DNA from: Streptomyces sp. SID13726
GTDB lineage: Bacteria; Actinomycetota; Actinomycetes; Streptomycetales; Streptomycetaceae
Assembly (NCBI RefSeq): GCF_010548375.1
Contig: NZ_JAAGLY010000029.1
Location: 1 to 64,000, forward strand
Direction: 5' to 3'
Length of the DNA stretch: 64,000 nucleotides
Under the pieces are notes generated by a model. That model worked only from the letters and a program-made list of their open reading frames with translations. It made no database searches and was not told the origin of the DNA. Positions 50,180-61,812 of the stretch are shown in pieces (the first letter of the stretch is position 1; the number at the start of each line of letters is the position of its first letter). The translations under genes were made by a program, and so were the position numbers.

Positions 50180-50586
50180 CGCTCCCTCAGGGCGATGTAC
50201 TGGACCAGTGCGAAACCGGCGACGACGGCCGCCTGGAGCACGGTCCACACGGCACCGGCCGTGCTCGGGGACAGCCACAGGCCGAGGGCGGCACAACTGA
50301 GCACGGCCCAGGCGAGGTTGACCTCGACGACAGCGCGTACGGCGAGCGCCGGCGGACGGCCGCGCGAGGCGAGGACGCCGACGCCGACGCCGTACGACAG
50401 GAGGAGGAGTCCGAGTCCGAGCAGCAGCCCGGAGCCGACGCCCAGGAACCGGCCGGCCGGCCCGGACAGGGTGAGATACGCGAGGCCGTTGGCCCCGGTC
50501 ACCGCCGCGTCCAGGGCGAGGAAGCGGCGCAGCATGGTGTGCGGGTCGGTGGTCCGGGCGAGCGCGGCGAGCTGGGTCGCGGACAT
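50161..50586 (-). CDS. Small integral membrane protein, unknown function
   Basis: A 141-residue protein with four hydrophobic segments (about residues 25-45, 48-72, 80-103, 112-133) and a short Arg-rich C-terminus. No catalytic motif is seen. Its 3' end overlaps the XRE gene at 49355 and it diverges from another XRE gene; its role is unknown. Confidence 0.8.
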   Translation of the reverse strand: MSATQLAALARTTDPHTMLRRFLALDAAVTGANGLAYLTLSGPAGRFLGVGSGLLLGLGLLLLSYGVGVGVLASRGRPPALAVRAVVEVNLAWAVLSCAALGLWLSPSTAGAVWTVLQAAVVAGFALVQYIALRERQGSSE

Positions 50587-50748
50587 GACGAATCACCCTC
50601 CGTCGAGGTCGGAAGTCACGGTCAGGAGCCGAGGCCCGGGGGCCCACGGCGGAACGGGGAGAGGGGCGGCGGGAGCGGGTTCCGGGCCGGAGTACGCCGG
50701 CCCGGAACCCCTGGTCACCACCCTCCCGCCCGCCCGCGCCGGCGTCGA

Positions 50749-50763
50749 TTACCCGGGAGGTAA
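50749..50763. promoter_or_regulatory. TTACC-N5-GGTAA inverted repeat
   Basis: Perfect 5-base arms around CGGGA in the 260-base divergent region between the small membrane protein and the XRE/DUF5753-type gene. The rest of that gap shows nothing clear. Tentative operator. Confidence 0.3.
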
Positions 50764-50846
50764 GGAAGGAAGCGGTCGTGACCGGTGAGACCGCAACCGG
50801 AACATGGCACACTGCACGAAGCTTCGACGCGTAGGGGAGGCGTGGC

Positions 50847-51710
50847 GTGAGTGAGCGGCGACCTGCGCCGACCGTGGGCCAGGTGGTGCTCGGCAGACGG
50901 CTTCAGGAACTGCGGGAGGCGGCCGGCCTCAGACGTGAGGAGGCCGCGCAGGTACTGCGGGTGGCCCCGGCGACCGTACGGCGGATGGAGATGGCCGAGG
51001 TCGCGCTGAAGATCCCGTACGTCCAGGTGCTCCTGGAGACGTACGGCGTCCCCGCGGACCAGGTGACCTCGTTCGTGGACCTGGCCGAGGAGGCGAACCG
51101 GCCGGGCTGGTGGCAGCGGTTCCACGACGTGCTGCCCGAGTGGTTCAGCATGTACGTGAGCCTGGAGGGCGCCGCCCGGATCATCCGTTCCTACGAGCCG
51201 CACTTCGTGCCCGGTCTGCTCCAGACCGAGGACTACGCGCGTGCCGTGATGGAGGCCGGGACGATCGGCCAGGCCGGCCCGGAGGCGCTGGAGCGGCACG
51301 TGTCCCTGCGCATGGCCCGGCAGAAGCTCCTCGACCGCCCGAACCCGCCCCACCTGTGGGCGATCATGGACGAGACGGTGCTGCGCCGCCCGGTGAGCAT
51401 CCGTACCGAGGTGATGCGCGACCAGCTGGACAAGCTGCTGGAGTTCGCCGAGCGCGACCGGGTCACGCTCCAGGTGTGCGAGTTCGAGGAGGGCCCGCAC
51501 CCGGGGACGTACGCGCCCTTCTCGCTGTTCCGCTTCGCCGAGCCGGAGCTGCCCGACCTGGTCTTCACCGAGTACCTGACCGGTGCGCTGTACCTCGACT
51601 CCCGCCAGGAGGTCGCCACGCATCTGGAGGTCCTGGACCACATGTCGGCGCGGGCCGCGTCGGCCGAGCGCACGAAGAAGCTGCTGCGGGAGCGCCGCGA
51701 GGACTTCTGA
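50847..51710 (+). CDS. XRE-family regulator with DUF5753-type C-terminus
   Basis: A 287-residue regulator of the Streptomyces WhiJ-like group. The helix-turn-helix is about residues 18-60 (REEAAQVLRVAPATVRRMEMAE) and the DUF5753 domain begins near 95 with YEPHFVPGLLQTEDYARAV and contains HLWAIMDETVLRRPV. Such genes are usually paired with small partner genes; here a SAV2177-type methyltransferase follows by 35 bases. GTG 50847 follows GGGGAGG. Confidence 0.92.
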   Translation: MSERRPAPTVGQVVLGRRLQELREAAGLRREEAAQVLRVAPATVRRMEMAEVALKIPYVQVLLETYGVPADQVTSFVDLAEEANRPGWWQRFHDVLPEWFSMYVSLEGAARIIRSYEPHFVPGLLQTEDYARAVMEAGTIGQAGPEALERHVSLRMARQKLLDRPNPPHLWAIMDETVLRRPVSIRTEVMRDQLDKLLEFAERDRVTLQVCEFEEGPHPGTYAPFSLFRFAEPELPDLVFTEYLTGALYLDSRQEVATHLEVLDHMSARAASAERTKKLLRERREDF

Positions 51711-51745
51711 GCACGGACATCGCCACACAGGGGAGAAGACACCGT

Positions 51746-52540
51746 ATGACCGGATCCGACGCGTCCAGAATCGACACGAGCCGCCCGCACCCGGCGCGGG
51801 TCTACGACTGGTGGCTGGGCGGCAAGGACAACTACCCCGTGGACGAGGCGCTGGCGCGCCGGATCCTGGAGGTGGACGGCACGGTGCTGCGCGGGGCGCG
51901 CGCCAACCGCCGCTTCATGACCCGGGCTGTGCGCACCGCGGCGGAGGCCGGGATCCGCCAGTTCCTGGACATCGGCACCGGCATCCCCACCGAGCCCAAC
52001 CTGCACCAGGTCGCGCAGTCCGTCGCCCCCGAGGCCAAGGTGGTGTACGCGGACAACGACCCGATCGTGCTGCGGCACGCGCAGGCGCTGCTGCACGGCT
52101 CCGCCGAGGGCACCACGGACTACGTCGAGGCCGACGTCCGTGACGTCGAGGCCCTGCTGGCCCGGGCGCGCGAGTCCCTGGACTTCACTCAGCCGATCGC
52201 GCTGTCCCTGGTCGCGCTCACCCACTACCTGGACGATGACGTGTACGCGCTCGTCGAGCGGTACGTCGACACCCTCCCCCCGGGCAGCTTCCTGATCCTC
52301 TCGCAGGTCACCCCCGATCTGAGCCCCGCGGCCATCGAGAAGGCCGCCCAGCAGTTCCGCAACAGCGGCACCCCCTTCTTCCCCCGCTCCCTCGCCGAGT
52401 TCTCCCGCTTCTTCGACGGTCTGGAGCTGCTGGGCCCGGGTGTCATCCCCGTCTACGGCTGGCGGCCCGAGCCGGAGGACGTGGCGGCCCAGGCGGAGGG
52501 CATCGTGCCGGTGTACGCGGGGGTCGCGCGCAAGGTCTGA
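51746..52540 (+). CDS. SAV2177-type SAM-dependent methyltransferase (DUF574)
   Basis: A 264-residue protein of the actinomycete SAV2177 methyltransferase family. The family opening PHPARVYDWWLGGKDNYPVD, SAM region FLDIGTGIPTEPNLH, and YADNDPIVLRHA are all present. The true substrate of the family is not settled. It probably forms an operon with the XRE regulator upstream, a pairing frequent in Streptomyces. ATG 51746 follows GGGGAGAAG. Confidence 0.92.
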   Translation: MTGSDASRIDTSRPHPARVYDWWLGGKDNYPVDEALARRILEVDGTVLRGARANRRFMTRAVRTAAEAGIRQFLDIGTGIPTEPNLHQVAQSVAPEAKVVYADNDPIVLRHAQALLHGSAEGTTDYVEADVRDVEALLARARESLDFTQPIALSLVALTHYLDDDVYALVERYVDTLPPGSFLILSQVTPDLSPAAIEKAAQQFRNSGTPFFPRSLAEFSRFFDGLELLGPGVIPVYGWRPEPEDVAAQAEGIVPVYAGVARKV

Positions 52541-52621
52541 CCCGTACGGGTGCCGTGAACGGGTGCGCTCCCGCGCCCCGCCCTAGGTTCGAAGGAGCCA
52601 CGGGCAAGCAAGGGAGCGCAC

Positions 52622-55600
52622 GTGACCGACACCGAGATACCGCCGACCGAGCCCGGCACGGCGCTGCTGCGGGCAGGGCGGTTCTTCCGGCGGGGCACGG
52701 CCGCGCCCGACCTGCACAGCATCGGGCTGACCGGCGGGCGGGAGGCGGACGCCTTCTACCGGGACCGCTGGAGCCACGACAAGGTCGTGAACTCCACGCA
52801 CGGCGTTAACTGCACCGGCTCGTGCCGCTGGAAGGTGTACGTCAAGGACGGCATCATCACCTGGGAGACCCAGGAGACGGACTACCCCTCGGTGGGCCCC
52901 GACCGCCCCGAGTACGAGCCCCGCGGCTGCCCGCGCGGCGCCGCCTTCTCCTGGTACACCTACTCCCCCACCCGGGTCCGCTACCCCTACATCCGGGGCG
53001 TCCTGCTCGACCTGTACCGCGAGGCGCTCGCCCGCACCGGCGACCCGGTCCTGGCCTGGGCGGACATCCAGGCCGACCCCGAGCGCCGCCGCCGCTACCA
53101 ACAGGCCCGTGGCAAAGGCGGGTTGGTCCGGGCGACCTGGGACGAGGCGGTCGAGATCGTCGCCGCCGCGCACGTCCACACCATCAAGGAGTACGGCCCC
53201 GACCGCATCGCCGGCTTCTCCCCCATCCCCGCGATGTCGATGGTGTCGCACGCGGCGGGCGCCCGCTTCCACTCCCTGATCGGCGCCCCGATGCTGTCGT
53301 TCTACGACTGGTACGCCGACCTCCCCGTCGCCTCCCCGCAGGTCTTCGGCGACCAGACCGACGTGCCGGAGTCGGGCGACTGGTGGGACGCGGCCTATCT
53401 GATGATGTGGGGCTCGAACGTCCCGGTGACCCGCACCCCGGACGCGCACTGGATGGCGGAGGCCCGCTACCGGGGCCAGAAGGTCGTGGTGGTCGCCCCC
53501 GACTACGCGGACAACGCCAAGTTCGCCGACGAGTGGCTGCACCCGCATCCCGGAACGGACGGCGCCCTCGCCCTCGCGATGGGCCACGTCGTCCTCAAGG
53601 AGTTCTTCGTCGACCGCGAGACGCCGTTCTTCACGGACTACGTACGGAAGTTCACCGACCTGCCCTTCCTGGTCACCCTCACCGAACGCGACGGCGCCTA
53701 CGTCCCCTCGAAGTTCCTGCGCGCCTCGGACCTCGGCCAGGAGAGCGAGGGCGCCGACTGGAAGACGGTCGTCCTGGACGCGGCGAGCGGTCGCGCGGTC
53801 GCCCCGAACGGCTCTCTCGGCTTCCGCTGGACGGAGTCGGGCAAAGGCCGCTGGAACCTCGAACTCGGGCCGATCGAGCCGCAGTTGAGTCTCTACGGCC
53901 ATGAGGCGTCCGGCAGTGTCGAGGTACTGCTCCCCCGCTTCGACACCGAGGGCGGCGAGCACGGCCAGGGACGCGGCGAGGTGCTGCGGCGCGGGGTGCC
54001 GGCGACCCGCCTCGGGGGCACCCTCGTCACCACCGTCTTCGACCTGCTGCTGGCGCAGTACGGCGTCGGGCGCCCCGACCTCCCCGGCGACTGGCCCGCC
54101 TCCTACGACGATCCCTCCGCTCCGGGCACCCCGGCCTGGCAGGAGACGCACACCTCCGTCCCGGCCGCCAAGTGCGTGAAGATCGCCAGGGAGTTCGCGC
54201 GGACCGCGGAGCGCTCCAAGGGCCGCTGCATGATCCTGATGGGCGCCGGGACCAACCACTGGTTCCACTCCGAGACGATCTACCGCGCCTTCCTCGCCCT
54301 GCTCCAGCTCACCGGCTGCCAGGGCCGCAACGGCGGCGGCTGGGCGCACTACGTCGGCCAGGAGAAGTGCCGCCCGGTGACCGGCTGGGCGACCCTCGCG
54401 GCCGCCTCGGACTGGTCCCGGCCGCCCCGGCAGATGATCGGCACCGCGTACTGGTTCCTCAACACCGACCAGTGGCGCTATGACCGCTTCACCGCGGACG
54501 TGCTGTCCTCACCGCTCGGCGAGGGCCGGTTCGAGGGGCTGACGGGCGCCGACTGCCTTGCCCTGTCGGCCCGTTCGGGCTGGATGCCGTCCTATCCGAC
54601 CTTCGACCGCAACCCGCTGGAGCTGGGCGCGGTCTTCGGTGACCCGGTGGCGAAGGCGGTGGCCGAACTCCGGGCCGGTTCCCTGAAGTTCGCGTGCGAG
54701 GACCCGGACGCGCCGGAGAACTGGCCCCGGGTGCTGACCCTTTGGCGGGCGAACCTGCTCGGCTCGTCGGCGAAGGGGGCGGAGTACTTCACGAAGCATC
54801 TGCTGGGCACGCACTCCTCGCTCAACGCCGAGGAAGCCTCTGAAGGTGAGCGTCCCCGGGATGTCGTCTGGCACGACGAGGCCCCCGAGGGAAAACTCGA
54901 CCTGCTCCTCTCGCTGGACTTCCGGCAGACCTCCTCGACCCTGCTCTCGGACGTCGTCCTCCCTGCTGCGACCTGGTACGAGAAGCACGACCTGTCCTCC
55001 ACCGACATGCACCCCTACGTGCACTCCTTCACCCCGGCCGTGGACCCGCCCTGGCAGGCCCGCACCGACTTCGACACGTTCAAGGCGCTGGCCGACCGGC
55101 TCAGCGAGATGGCGGTCGTGCACCTGGGCGTCCGCAAGGACCTGGTGGCGACGCCGTTGCAGCACGACACCCCGGGCGAGACCGCACAGCCGGGCGGGGT
55201 CGTACGGGACTGGAGGCGCGGGGAGTGCGAGCCGGTGCCCGGGCGGACCATGCCGAACCTCACGGTCGTGGAGCGGGACTACACGGCGATCGGGACGAAG
55301 TTCCGGTCGCTGGGTCCCCTGGTGGAACAACTCGGGCTGCCCGCCAAGGGGATCGCGCTGAGACCTGACGAAGAGGTGGAGCACCTGCGGGAGTTGAACG
55401 GCACCTCACCGGAAGGCCGTCCACTGCTGGACACCGCGGTCAAGGCGGCCAACACCATCCTCGCCCTGTCCGGCACCACCAACGGCCGCCTCGCCACCCA
55501 GGGTTTCCACACCCTGGAGGAGCGCACCGGGCAGGAGATGGCCCACCTGGCCGCCGAGCACGAGGGCAAGCGGGTCACCTACGCGGACACGCAGGCGGCT

Positions 55601-56296
55601 CCGGTGCCGGTGATCACCTCGCCCGAGTGGTCGGGCAGCGAGTCGGGCGGCCGGCGGTACACGGCCTTCACGCTCAACACCGAGCATCTGAAGCCCTGGC
55701 ACACGCTCACCGGGCGCCAGCACTTCTTCCTGGACCACGACTGGATCCACGAACTGGGCGAGGCACTGCCCGTGTACCGGCCGCCGCTCGACATGAACCG
55801 GCTGTTCGGCGAACCGCGGCTCGGCCCCGACGGACAGCGGGAGGTGACGGTCCGTTACCTCACCCCGCACAACAAGTGGTCCATCCACTCCGAGTACCAG
55901 GACAACCTGTTCATGCTGGCCCTGTCCCGGGGCGGCCAGAGCATCTGGATGTCCCCGCAGGACGCGTCGGCGATCGGCGTCGAGGACAACGACTGGATCG
56001 AGGCGGTCAACCGCAACGGCGTGGTCGTGGCCCGCGCGATCGTCTCGCATCGGATGCCGGCCGGCACGGTCTACATGCACCACGCGCAGGAGCGCACGGT
56101 CAATGTGCCGCTCGCCGAGACCACCGGCAGGCGCGGCGGCATCCACAACTCGCTCACCCGCCTCATCCTCAAGCCGTCCCATCTCATCGGCGGCTACGCC
56201 CAGTTGTCGTGGGCCTTCAACTACCTGGGCCCGACGGGCAACCAGCGCGACGAGGTGACGGTCATCCGCCGCCGCAGCCAGGAGGTCGAGTACTGA
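52622..56296 (+). CDS. narG: Respiratory nitrate reductase alpha subunit NarG
   Basis: A 1224-residue molybdenum catalytic subunit that reduces nitrate to nitrite at the cytoplasmic face of the membrane. The N-terminal cluster ligands are His60, Cys64, Cys68 and Cys103 (THGVNCTGSC, RGCPRGAA). Asp229 in SFYDWYADLP is the molybdenum ligand. The GTG at 52622 follows AAGGGAG. It is the first of four overlapping genes in the order GHJI, so the complex is complete. The 81-base leader shows a TAGGTT -10-like box but no convincing oxygen-regulator site. Confidence 0.97.
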   Translation: MTDTEIPPTEPGTALLRAGRFFRRGTAAPDLHSIGLTGGREADAFYRDRWSHDKVVNSTHGVNCTGSCRWKVYVKDGIITWETQETDYPSVGPDRPEYEPRGCPRGAAFSWYTYSPTRVRYPYIRGVLLDLYREALARTGDPVLAWADIQADPERRRRYQQARGKGGLVRATWDEAVEIVAAAHVHTIKEYGPDRIAGFSPIPAMSMVSHAAGARFHSLIGAPMLSFYDWYADLPVASPQVFGDQTDVPESGDWWDAAYLMMWGSNVPVTRTPDAHWMAEARYRGQKVVVVAPDYADNAKFADEWLHPHPGTDGALALAMGHVVLKEFFVDRETPFFTDYVRKFTDLPFLVTLTERDGAYVPSKFLRASDLGQESEGADWKTVVLDAASGRAVAPNGSLGFRWTESGKGRWNLELGPIEPQLSLYGHEASGSVEVLLPRFDTEGGEHGQGRGEVLRRGVPATRLGGTLVTTVFDLLLAQYGVGRPDLPGDWPASYDDPSAPGTPAWQETHTSVPAAKCVKIAREFARTAERSKGRCMILMGAGTNHWFHSETIYRAFLALLQLTGCQGRNGGGWAHYVGQEKCRPVTGWATLAAASDWSRPPRQMIGTAYWFLNTDQWRYDRFTADVLSSPLGEGRFEGLTGADCLALSARSGWMPSYPTFDRNPLELGAVFGDPVAKAVAELRAGSLKFACEDPDAPENWPRVLTLWRANLLGSSAKGAEYFTKHLLGTHSSLNAEEASEGERPRDVVWHDEAPEGKLDLLLSLDFRQTSSTLLSDVVLPAATWYEKHDLSSTDMHPYVHSFTPAVDPPWQARTDFDTFKALADRLSEMAVVHLGVRKDLVATPLQHDTPGETAQPGGVVRDWRRGECEPVPGRTMPNLTVVERDYTAIGTKFRSLGPLVEQLGLPAKGIALRPDEEVEHLRELNGTSPEGRPLLDTAVKAANTILALSGTTNGRLATQGFHTLEERTGQEMAHLAAEHEGKRVTYADTQAAPVPVITSPEWSGSESGGRRYTAFTLNTEHLKPWHTLTGRQHFFLDHDWIHELGEALPVYRPPLDMNRLFGEPRLGPDGQREVTVRYLTPHNKWSIHSEYQDNLFMLALSRGGQSIWMSPQDASAIGVEDNDWIEAVNRNGVVVARAIVSHRMPAGTVYMHHAQERTVNVPLAETTGRRGGIHNSLTRLILKPSHLIGGYAQLSWAFNYLGPTGNQRDEVTVIRRRSQEVEY

Positions 56297-57900
56297 TGCG
56301 AGCGATGGCCCAGATCGCGATGGTGATGAACCTCGACAAGTGCATCGGCTGTCACACCTGCTCGGTCACCTGCAAGCAGGCGTGGACCAACCGCCGGGGC
56401 ATGGAGTACGTCTGGTTCAACAACGTGGAGACCCGGCCAGGACAGGGGTATCCGCGCCGGTACGAGGACCAGGACAAGTGGCGCGGTGGCTGGGAGCTGA
56501 ACAAGCGGGGCGCCCTCAAGCTGAAGGCGGGCGGCCGGCTCCACAAGCTCCTCGGCATCTTCTCCAACCCCAAGCTGCCGGAGATCAAGGACTACTACGA
56601 ACCCTGGACCTACGACTACAAGAACCTCACCGACGCCCCGCTCGGCGACGACTACCCGGTCGCACGGCCCGTCTCGCAGATCGACGGCAAGCCGATGAAG
56701 ATCGAGTGGTCCTCGAACTGGGACGACAACCTCGCGGGCGCCCCGGCCTACGGCGACCTGGACCCGATGGTGGAGCGGACCCGCCAACAGGCCTCGGACA
56801 AGGTGAAGTTCGAGTTCGAGCAGTCCTTCATGTTCTATCTGCCGCGCATCTGCGAGCACTGCCTCAACCCGTCCTGCGTGGCGTCCTGTCCCTCCGGCGC
56901 GATGTACAAGCGGGCCGAGGACGGCATCGTGCTGGTCGACCAGGACCAGTGCCGGGGCTGGCGGATGTGCGTGACGGGATGCCCGTACAAGAAGGTCTAC
57001 TTCAACCACCGCACGGGCAAGGCAGAGAAGTGCACGATGTGCTACCCGCGCGTCGAGGTCGGGCTCCCGACGGTGTGCTCGGAGACGTGCGTGGGACGGC
57101 TGCGCTATCTCGGAGTCGTCCTCTACGACGCCGACAAGGTGACCGCCGCGGCCTCCGTCAAGGACGAGAAGGCGCTGTACGAAGCCCAGTTGGGGGTGTT
57201 CCTCGACCCGGACGACCCCGCCGTGCAGCGGGCCGCCGAGGAGGCGGGGATCCCGTACGACTGGATGGAGGCGGCCCGCCGCTCCCCGGTCCGGGCGCTG
57301 ATCAGCGAGTACAAGGTGGCGCTGCCGCTGCATCCCGAGTACCGGACCATGCCGATGGTCTGGTACATCCCACCGCTGTCGCCGGTCGTGGACGCGCTGT
57401 CGGAGACCGGGCACGACGGGGAGGACGCGGGGAACCTGTTCGGCGCGATCGACACGCTGCGGATTCCGCTGGAGTACCTGGCGGAGATGTTCACCGCGGG
57501 TGATGTCGGGCCGGTGCGGGCCTCGTTGGAGAAGCTCGCCGCGATGCGCGCCCATATGCGGGCGATCAACCTCGGCGAGGAGCCGGACGCGTCCGTGGCG
57601 TCCGCCGTCGGCATGTCGCCCGGTGAGATCGAGGCGATGTACCGGCTGCTGGCGATCGCCAAGTACGAGGACCGGTACGTGATTCCGACGGCGGCTGTCG
57701 GGGACGCGCGCCGCCTTGAGGAGTCGGCGCTGCCGGACGGATGCAGCCTCGACTACGAGGACGGTCCCGGGATGGGCGGCGACGGGCCGTTCGGCCAGGA
57801 CTCGGGTCCCTCCGGGCGCAGACAGCTGCCGCTGGTGTCGGTGGAGAACTTCCACGCGCTGCGCAGGCGGCAGACCACCGACGACGCTGAGGAGGCCTGA
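56296..57900 (+). CDS. narH: Respiratory nitrate reductase beta subunit NarH
   Basis: A 534-residue electron-transfer subunit with four iron-sulfur sites: CIGCHTCSVTCK, CEHCLNPSCVASCP, CRGWRMCVTGCPYKK (Trp in place of one Cys gives the family's [3Fe-4S] cluster) and CTMCYPRVEVGLPTVCSETC. It links the heme subunit NarI to NarG. The ATG overlaps the narG stop (TGATG). The length fits NarH. Confidence 0.97.
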   Translation: MRAMAQIAMVMNLDKCIGCHTCSVTCKQAWTNRRGMEYVWFNNVETRPGQGYPRRYEDQDKWRGGWELNKRGALKLKAGGRLHKLLGIFSNPKLPEIKDYYEPWTYDYKNLTDAPLGDDYPVARPVSQIDGKPMKIEWSSNWDDNLAGAPAYGDLDPMVERTRQQASDKVKFEFEQSFMFYLPRICEHCLNPSCVASCPSGAMYKRAEDGIVLVDQDQCRGWRMCVTGCPYKKVYFNHRTGKAEKCTMCYPRVEVGLPTVCSETCVGRLRYLGVVLYDADKVTAAASVKDEKALYEAQLGVFLDPDDPAVQRAAEEAGIPYDWMEAARRSPVRALISEYKVALPLHPEYRTMPMVWYIPPLSPVVDALSETGHDGEDAGNLFGAIDTLRIPLEYLAEMFTAGDVGPVRASLEKLAAMRAHMRAINLGEEPDASVASAVGMSPGEIEAMYRLLAIAKYEDRYVIPTAAVGDARRLEESALPDGCSLDYEDGPGMGGDGPFGQDSGPSGRRQLPLVSVENFHALRRRQTTDDAEEA

Positions 57901-58385
57901 TGCCCTCGGACGCAGTGCTGTACCAGGCGGCGGCGCTCTGCCTGACGTATCCCGACGACGCCTTCCGGGCGCGGCTGCCGCTGCTGCGCGAAGCTGCGCC
58001 GCAGCTGCGGGAGTTCGTGGACCACGCGGCGGTGACGCCCGCGCAGGATCTCGCTGCGCACTACGTCCAGGTCTTCGACTTCAAGAACCGGCACAGTCTG
58101 TATCTGAGCTGGTGGCAGGACGGGGACACCCGGCGGCGCGGGATGTCGCTGGTGCGGTTCAAGGACGTCTACCGGGCCGCCGGTCTGGAGTTCACCGGCG
58201 AGGAGCTGCCCGACTTCCTGCCCGCCGTACTGGAGTTCACGGCCCGCACCGGTGACACCACCCTGCTCACCGAGCACCGCGAGGGACTGGAGCAACTCCG
58301 CTCCCGGCTCACCGGCTTCGGCACACCGTACGCATCCGTCCTGGACGCGGTGTGCGCCGCGCTGCCGATCGGGGCGCGCTCATGA
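57900..58385 (+). CDS. narJ: Nitrate reductase assembly chaperone NarJ
   Basis: A 161-residue TorD/NarJ-family chaperone that helps insert the cofactor into NarG before membrane attachment. The motif AAHYVQVFDFKNRHSLYLSWWQDGDTRRRG is characteristic. It is shorter than the E. coli protein (about 236). The ATG overlaps the narH stop by one base and the next gene overlaps its own stop, so it is strictly coupled. Confidence 0.95.
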   Translation: MPSDAVLYQAAALCLTYPDDAFRARLPLLREAAPQLREFVDHAAVTPAQDLAAHYVQVFDFKNRHSLYLSWWQDGDTRRRGMSLVRFKDVYRAAGLEFTGEELPDFLPAVLEFTARTGDTTLLTEHREGLEQLRSRLTGFGTPYASVLDAVCAALPIGARS

Positions 58386-59104
58386 CGACACTCCTGTGGG
58401 GCGTGCTGCCGTACGTCACGATCGCGCTGCTGATCGCCGGGCTGGTCTGGCGTTACCGCTACGACAAGTACGGCTGGACGACCCGCTCGTCCCAGATCTA
58501 CGAGTCGAAGCTGCTGAACGTCGCGTCCAACGCCTTCCACTACGGCATCCTCTTCGTGCTCGCCGGCCACCTCGTGGGGCTGTTCATCCCGATGTCCTGG
58601 ACGGAGTCGCTCGGCATCGGCGAGCACACGTACCACCTGTTCTCCCTGTACGGCGGGACGGCGGCGGGCGTGCTGACGGTGACCGGGATCGCGCTGCTGA
58701 TCTATCGCCGCCGTACGAAGGCACCGGTGTTCCGGGCGACCACGGTCAACGACAAGGTGATGTACCTCGTGCTGCTCGGCGCGATCGTGATGGGCATGGT
58801 CGCCAAGCTGACCCACGCCTCCGGCAACGGCTACAACTACCGTGAGTCCATCGCCCCTTGGGCCCGCAGCCTGTTCAGGCTGCGACCGGACACGGACCTG
58901 ATGTCGGGCGTCCCCGTCCTCTACGAGATCCACGCGGTCATCGGCATGACCCTGATCGCCCTGATCCCGTACACCCGCCTGGTCCACATGTTCAGCGCCC
59001 CGGTGCAGTACCTGTTCCGCCCGTACGTGGTGTACCGCAGCCGCGACCCCAAGCAGTTGGGGTCGCGGCCGGAGCGGCGGGGGTGGGAGAGGACCGGGGT
59101 CTGA
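58382..59104 (+). CDS. narI: Respiratory nitrate reductase gamma subunit NarI
   Basis: A 240-residue cytochrome b membrane subunit that takes electrons from menaquinol. Five hydrophobic segments are visible with heme-ligand histidines in FHYGILFVLAGHLVGL and YEIHAVIGMTLIALIPYTRLVHMF. ATG 58382 overlaps the narJ stop by ATGA; the 10-codon upstream extension is inside narJ. Ends seven bases from the converging dnaK stop. Confidence 0.96.
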   Translation: MTTLLWGVLPYVTIALLIAGLVWRYRYDKYGWTTRSSQIYESKLLNVASNAFHYGILFVLAGHLVGLFIPMSWTESLGIGEHTYHLFSLYGGTAAGVLTVTGIALLIYRRRTKAPVFRATTVNDKVMYLVLLGAIVMGMVAKLTHASGNGYNYRESIAPWARSLFRLRPDTDLMSGVPVLYEIHAVIGMTLIALIPYTRLVHMFSAPVQYLFRPYVVYRSRDPKQLGSRPERRGWERTGV

Positions 59105-59111
59105 CGGGGTC

Positions 59112-60971
<1,860 letters not shown>

Positions 60972-61030
60972 CGCTGTCCCCTTCCGCCAGGGAGTTCCGT
61001 CAGGAGGCCATCCCGCACTCCAGCACAAAA

Positions 61031-61051
61031 CTTGAGTGCGCTCTTGTCAAT
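61031..61051 (-). promoter_or_regulatory. HAIR-like (HspR) element upstream of dnaK
   Basis: On the reverse strand ATTGACA, 7 bases, ACTCAAG, compared with the HspR consensus CTTGAGT-N7-ACTCAAG. The right half is exact and the left half matches 4 of 7. TTGACA in the left half is also a consensus -35 box, so a repressor here would block the promoter. The element overlaps the 3' end of the upstream gene. Confidence 0.55.
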
Positions 61052-61805
61052 GGGACGGGTACCCCGTCGGACGCGCTTCGTGCCGCTCGCCGCGCAGGGC
61101 GACGGCCCTCCGGGGCCGGTCGGTGATCAGGACGTCGACGCGCGGATGGTCGAGAAAGGACCGCATCAGGGGCTCGTCGTTGACCGTCCAGACCATGGTG
61201 AACAGATCGTGGCGGACCGCCTCGCGCAGCACGTTGGCCCGCGCGAGCCGCTGGTGCACGGCCACCCCGCCCGCGCCGCAGGCGCGCACCCGGCGCATCG
61301 GCAGGAGCTCGCTGAGCCGGACGCCTGCCAGCCGGGACCGGGCGATCTCCTTGCCGTCCCGCCCCAGCGACAGGGCCGTGCGCACCCGGGGGAAGGCCCG
61401 GGCCACGGCGGCGACGGAACGGTCCTCCAGGGTGGTGGCGACGAACCCGTCCTCCCCGAGCAGCGCCACCGCCCGGTCGACCAGCTCCCGCTCGTACCCG
61501 GTCTCCTTGAGGTCCAGGTGGCCGATCAGCCTCCCCGCGATCAGTGACATGACCTCGTCGACGACCGGCACGGCGTACCCGGCCCGCTCGCTCAGCTCGG
61601 CGTGCGTGATCCGCGCCAGCAGGGGTCCGCCGGGCCCCACCCGGGGGTCGTGGTGGACGACGAACACCCCGTCCGCCGTACGCCGGATGTCGAACTCGAC
61701 GTACTCCGCCCCGGACCGGACGGCGTCCTCGTACGCCTCCCGGGTGGCGGCCCTGGCGCGCTCGGAGCCGCCCCGGTGGGCGGAGACGGCGGGGCGGCCC
61801 GGCAT
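61047..61805 (-). CDS. Glycerophosphodiester phosphodiesterase
   Basis: A 252-residue GDPD-family TIM barrel that hydrolyses glycerophosphodiesters. The metal and catalytic residues are in SAHRGG, YVEFDIRRTADG and VVHHDP, with the usual HLDLKE strand later. No signal peptide is seen, so it is probably cytoplasmic. It follows the CorA-like gene by seven bases, implying one transcript, and its 3' end carries the dnaK promoter region. Confidence 0.93.
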   Translation of the reverse strand: MPGRPAVSAHRGGSERARAATREAYEDAVRSGAEYVEFDIRRTADGVFVVHHDPRVGPGGPLLARITHAELSERAGYAVPVVDEVMSLIAGRLIGHLDLKETGYERELVDRAVALLGEDGFVATTLEDRSVAAVARAFPRVRTALSLGRDGKEIARSRLAGVRLSELLPMRRVRACGAGGVAVHQRLARANVLREAVRHDLFTMVWTVNDEPLMRSFLDHPRVDVLITDRPRRAVALRGERHEARPTGYPSH

Positions 61806-61812
61806 ACGGCGG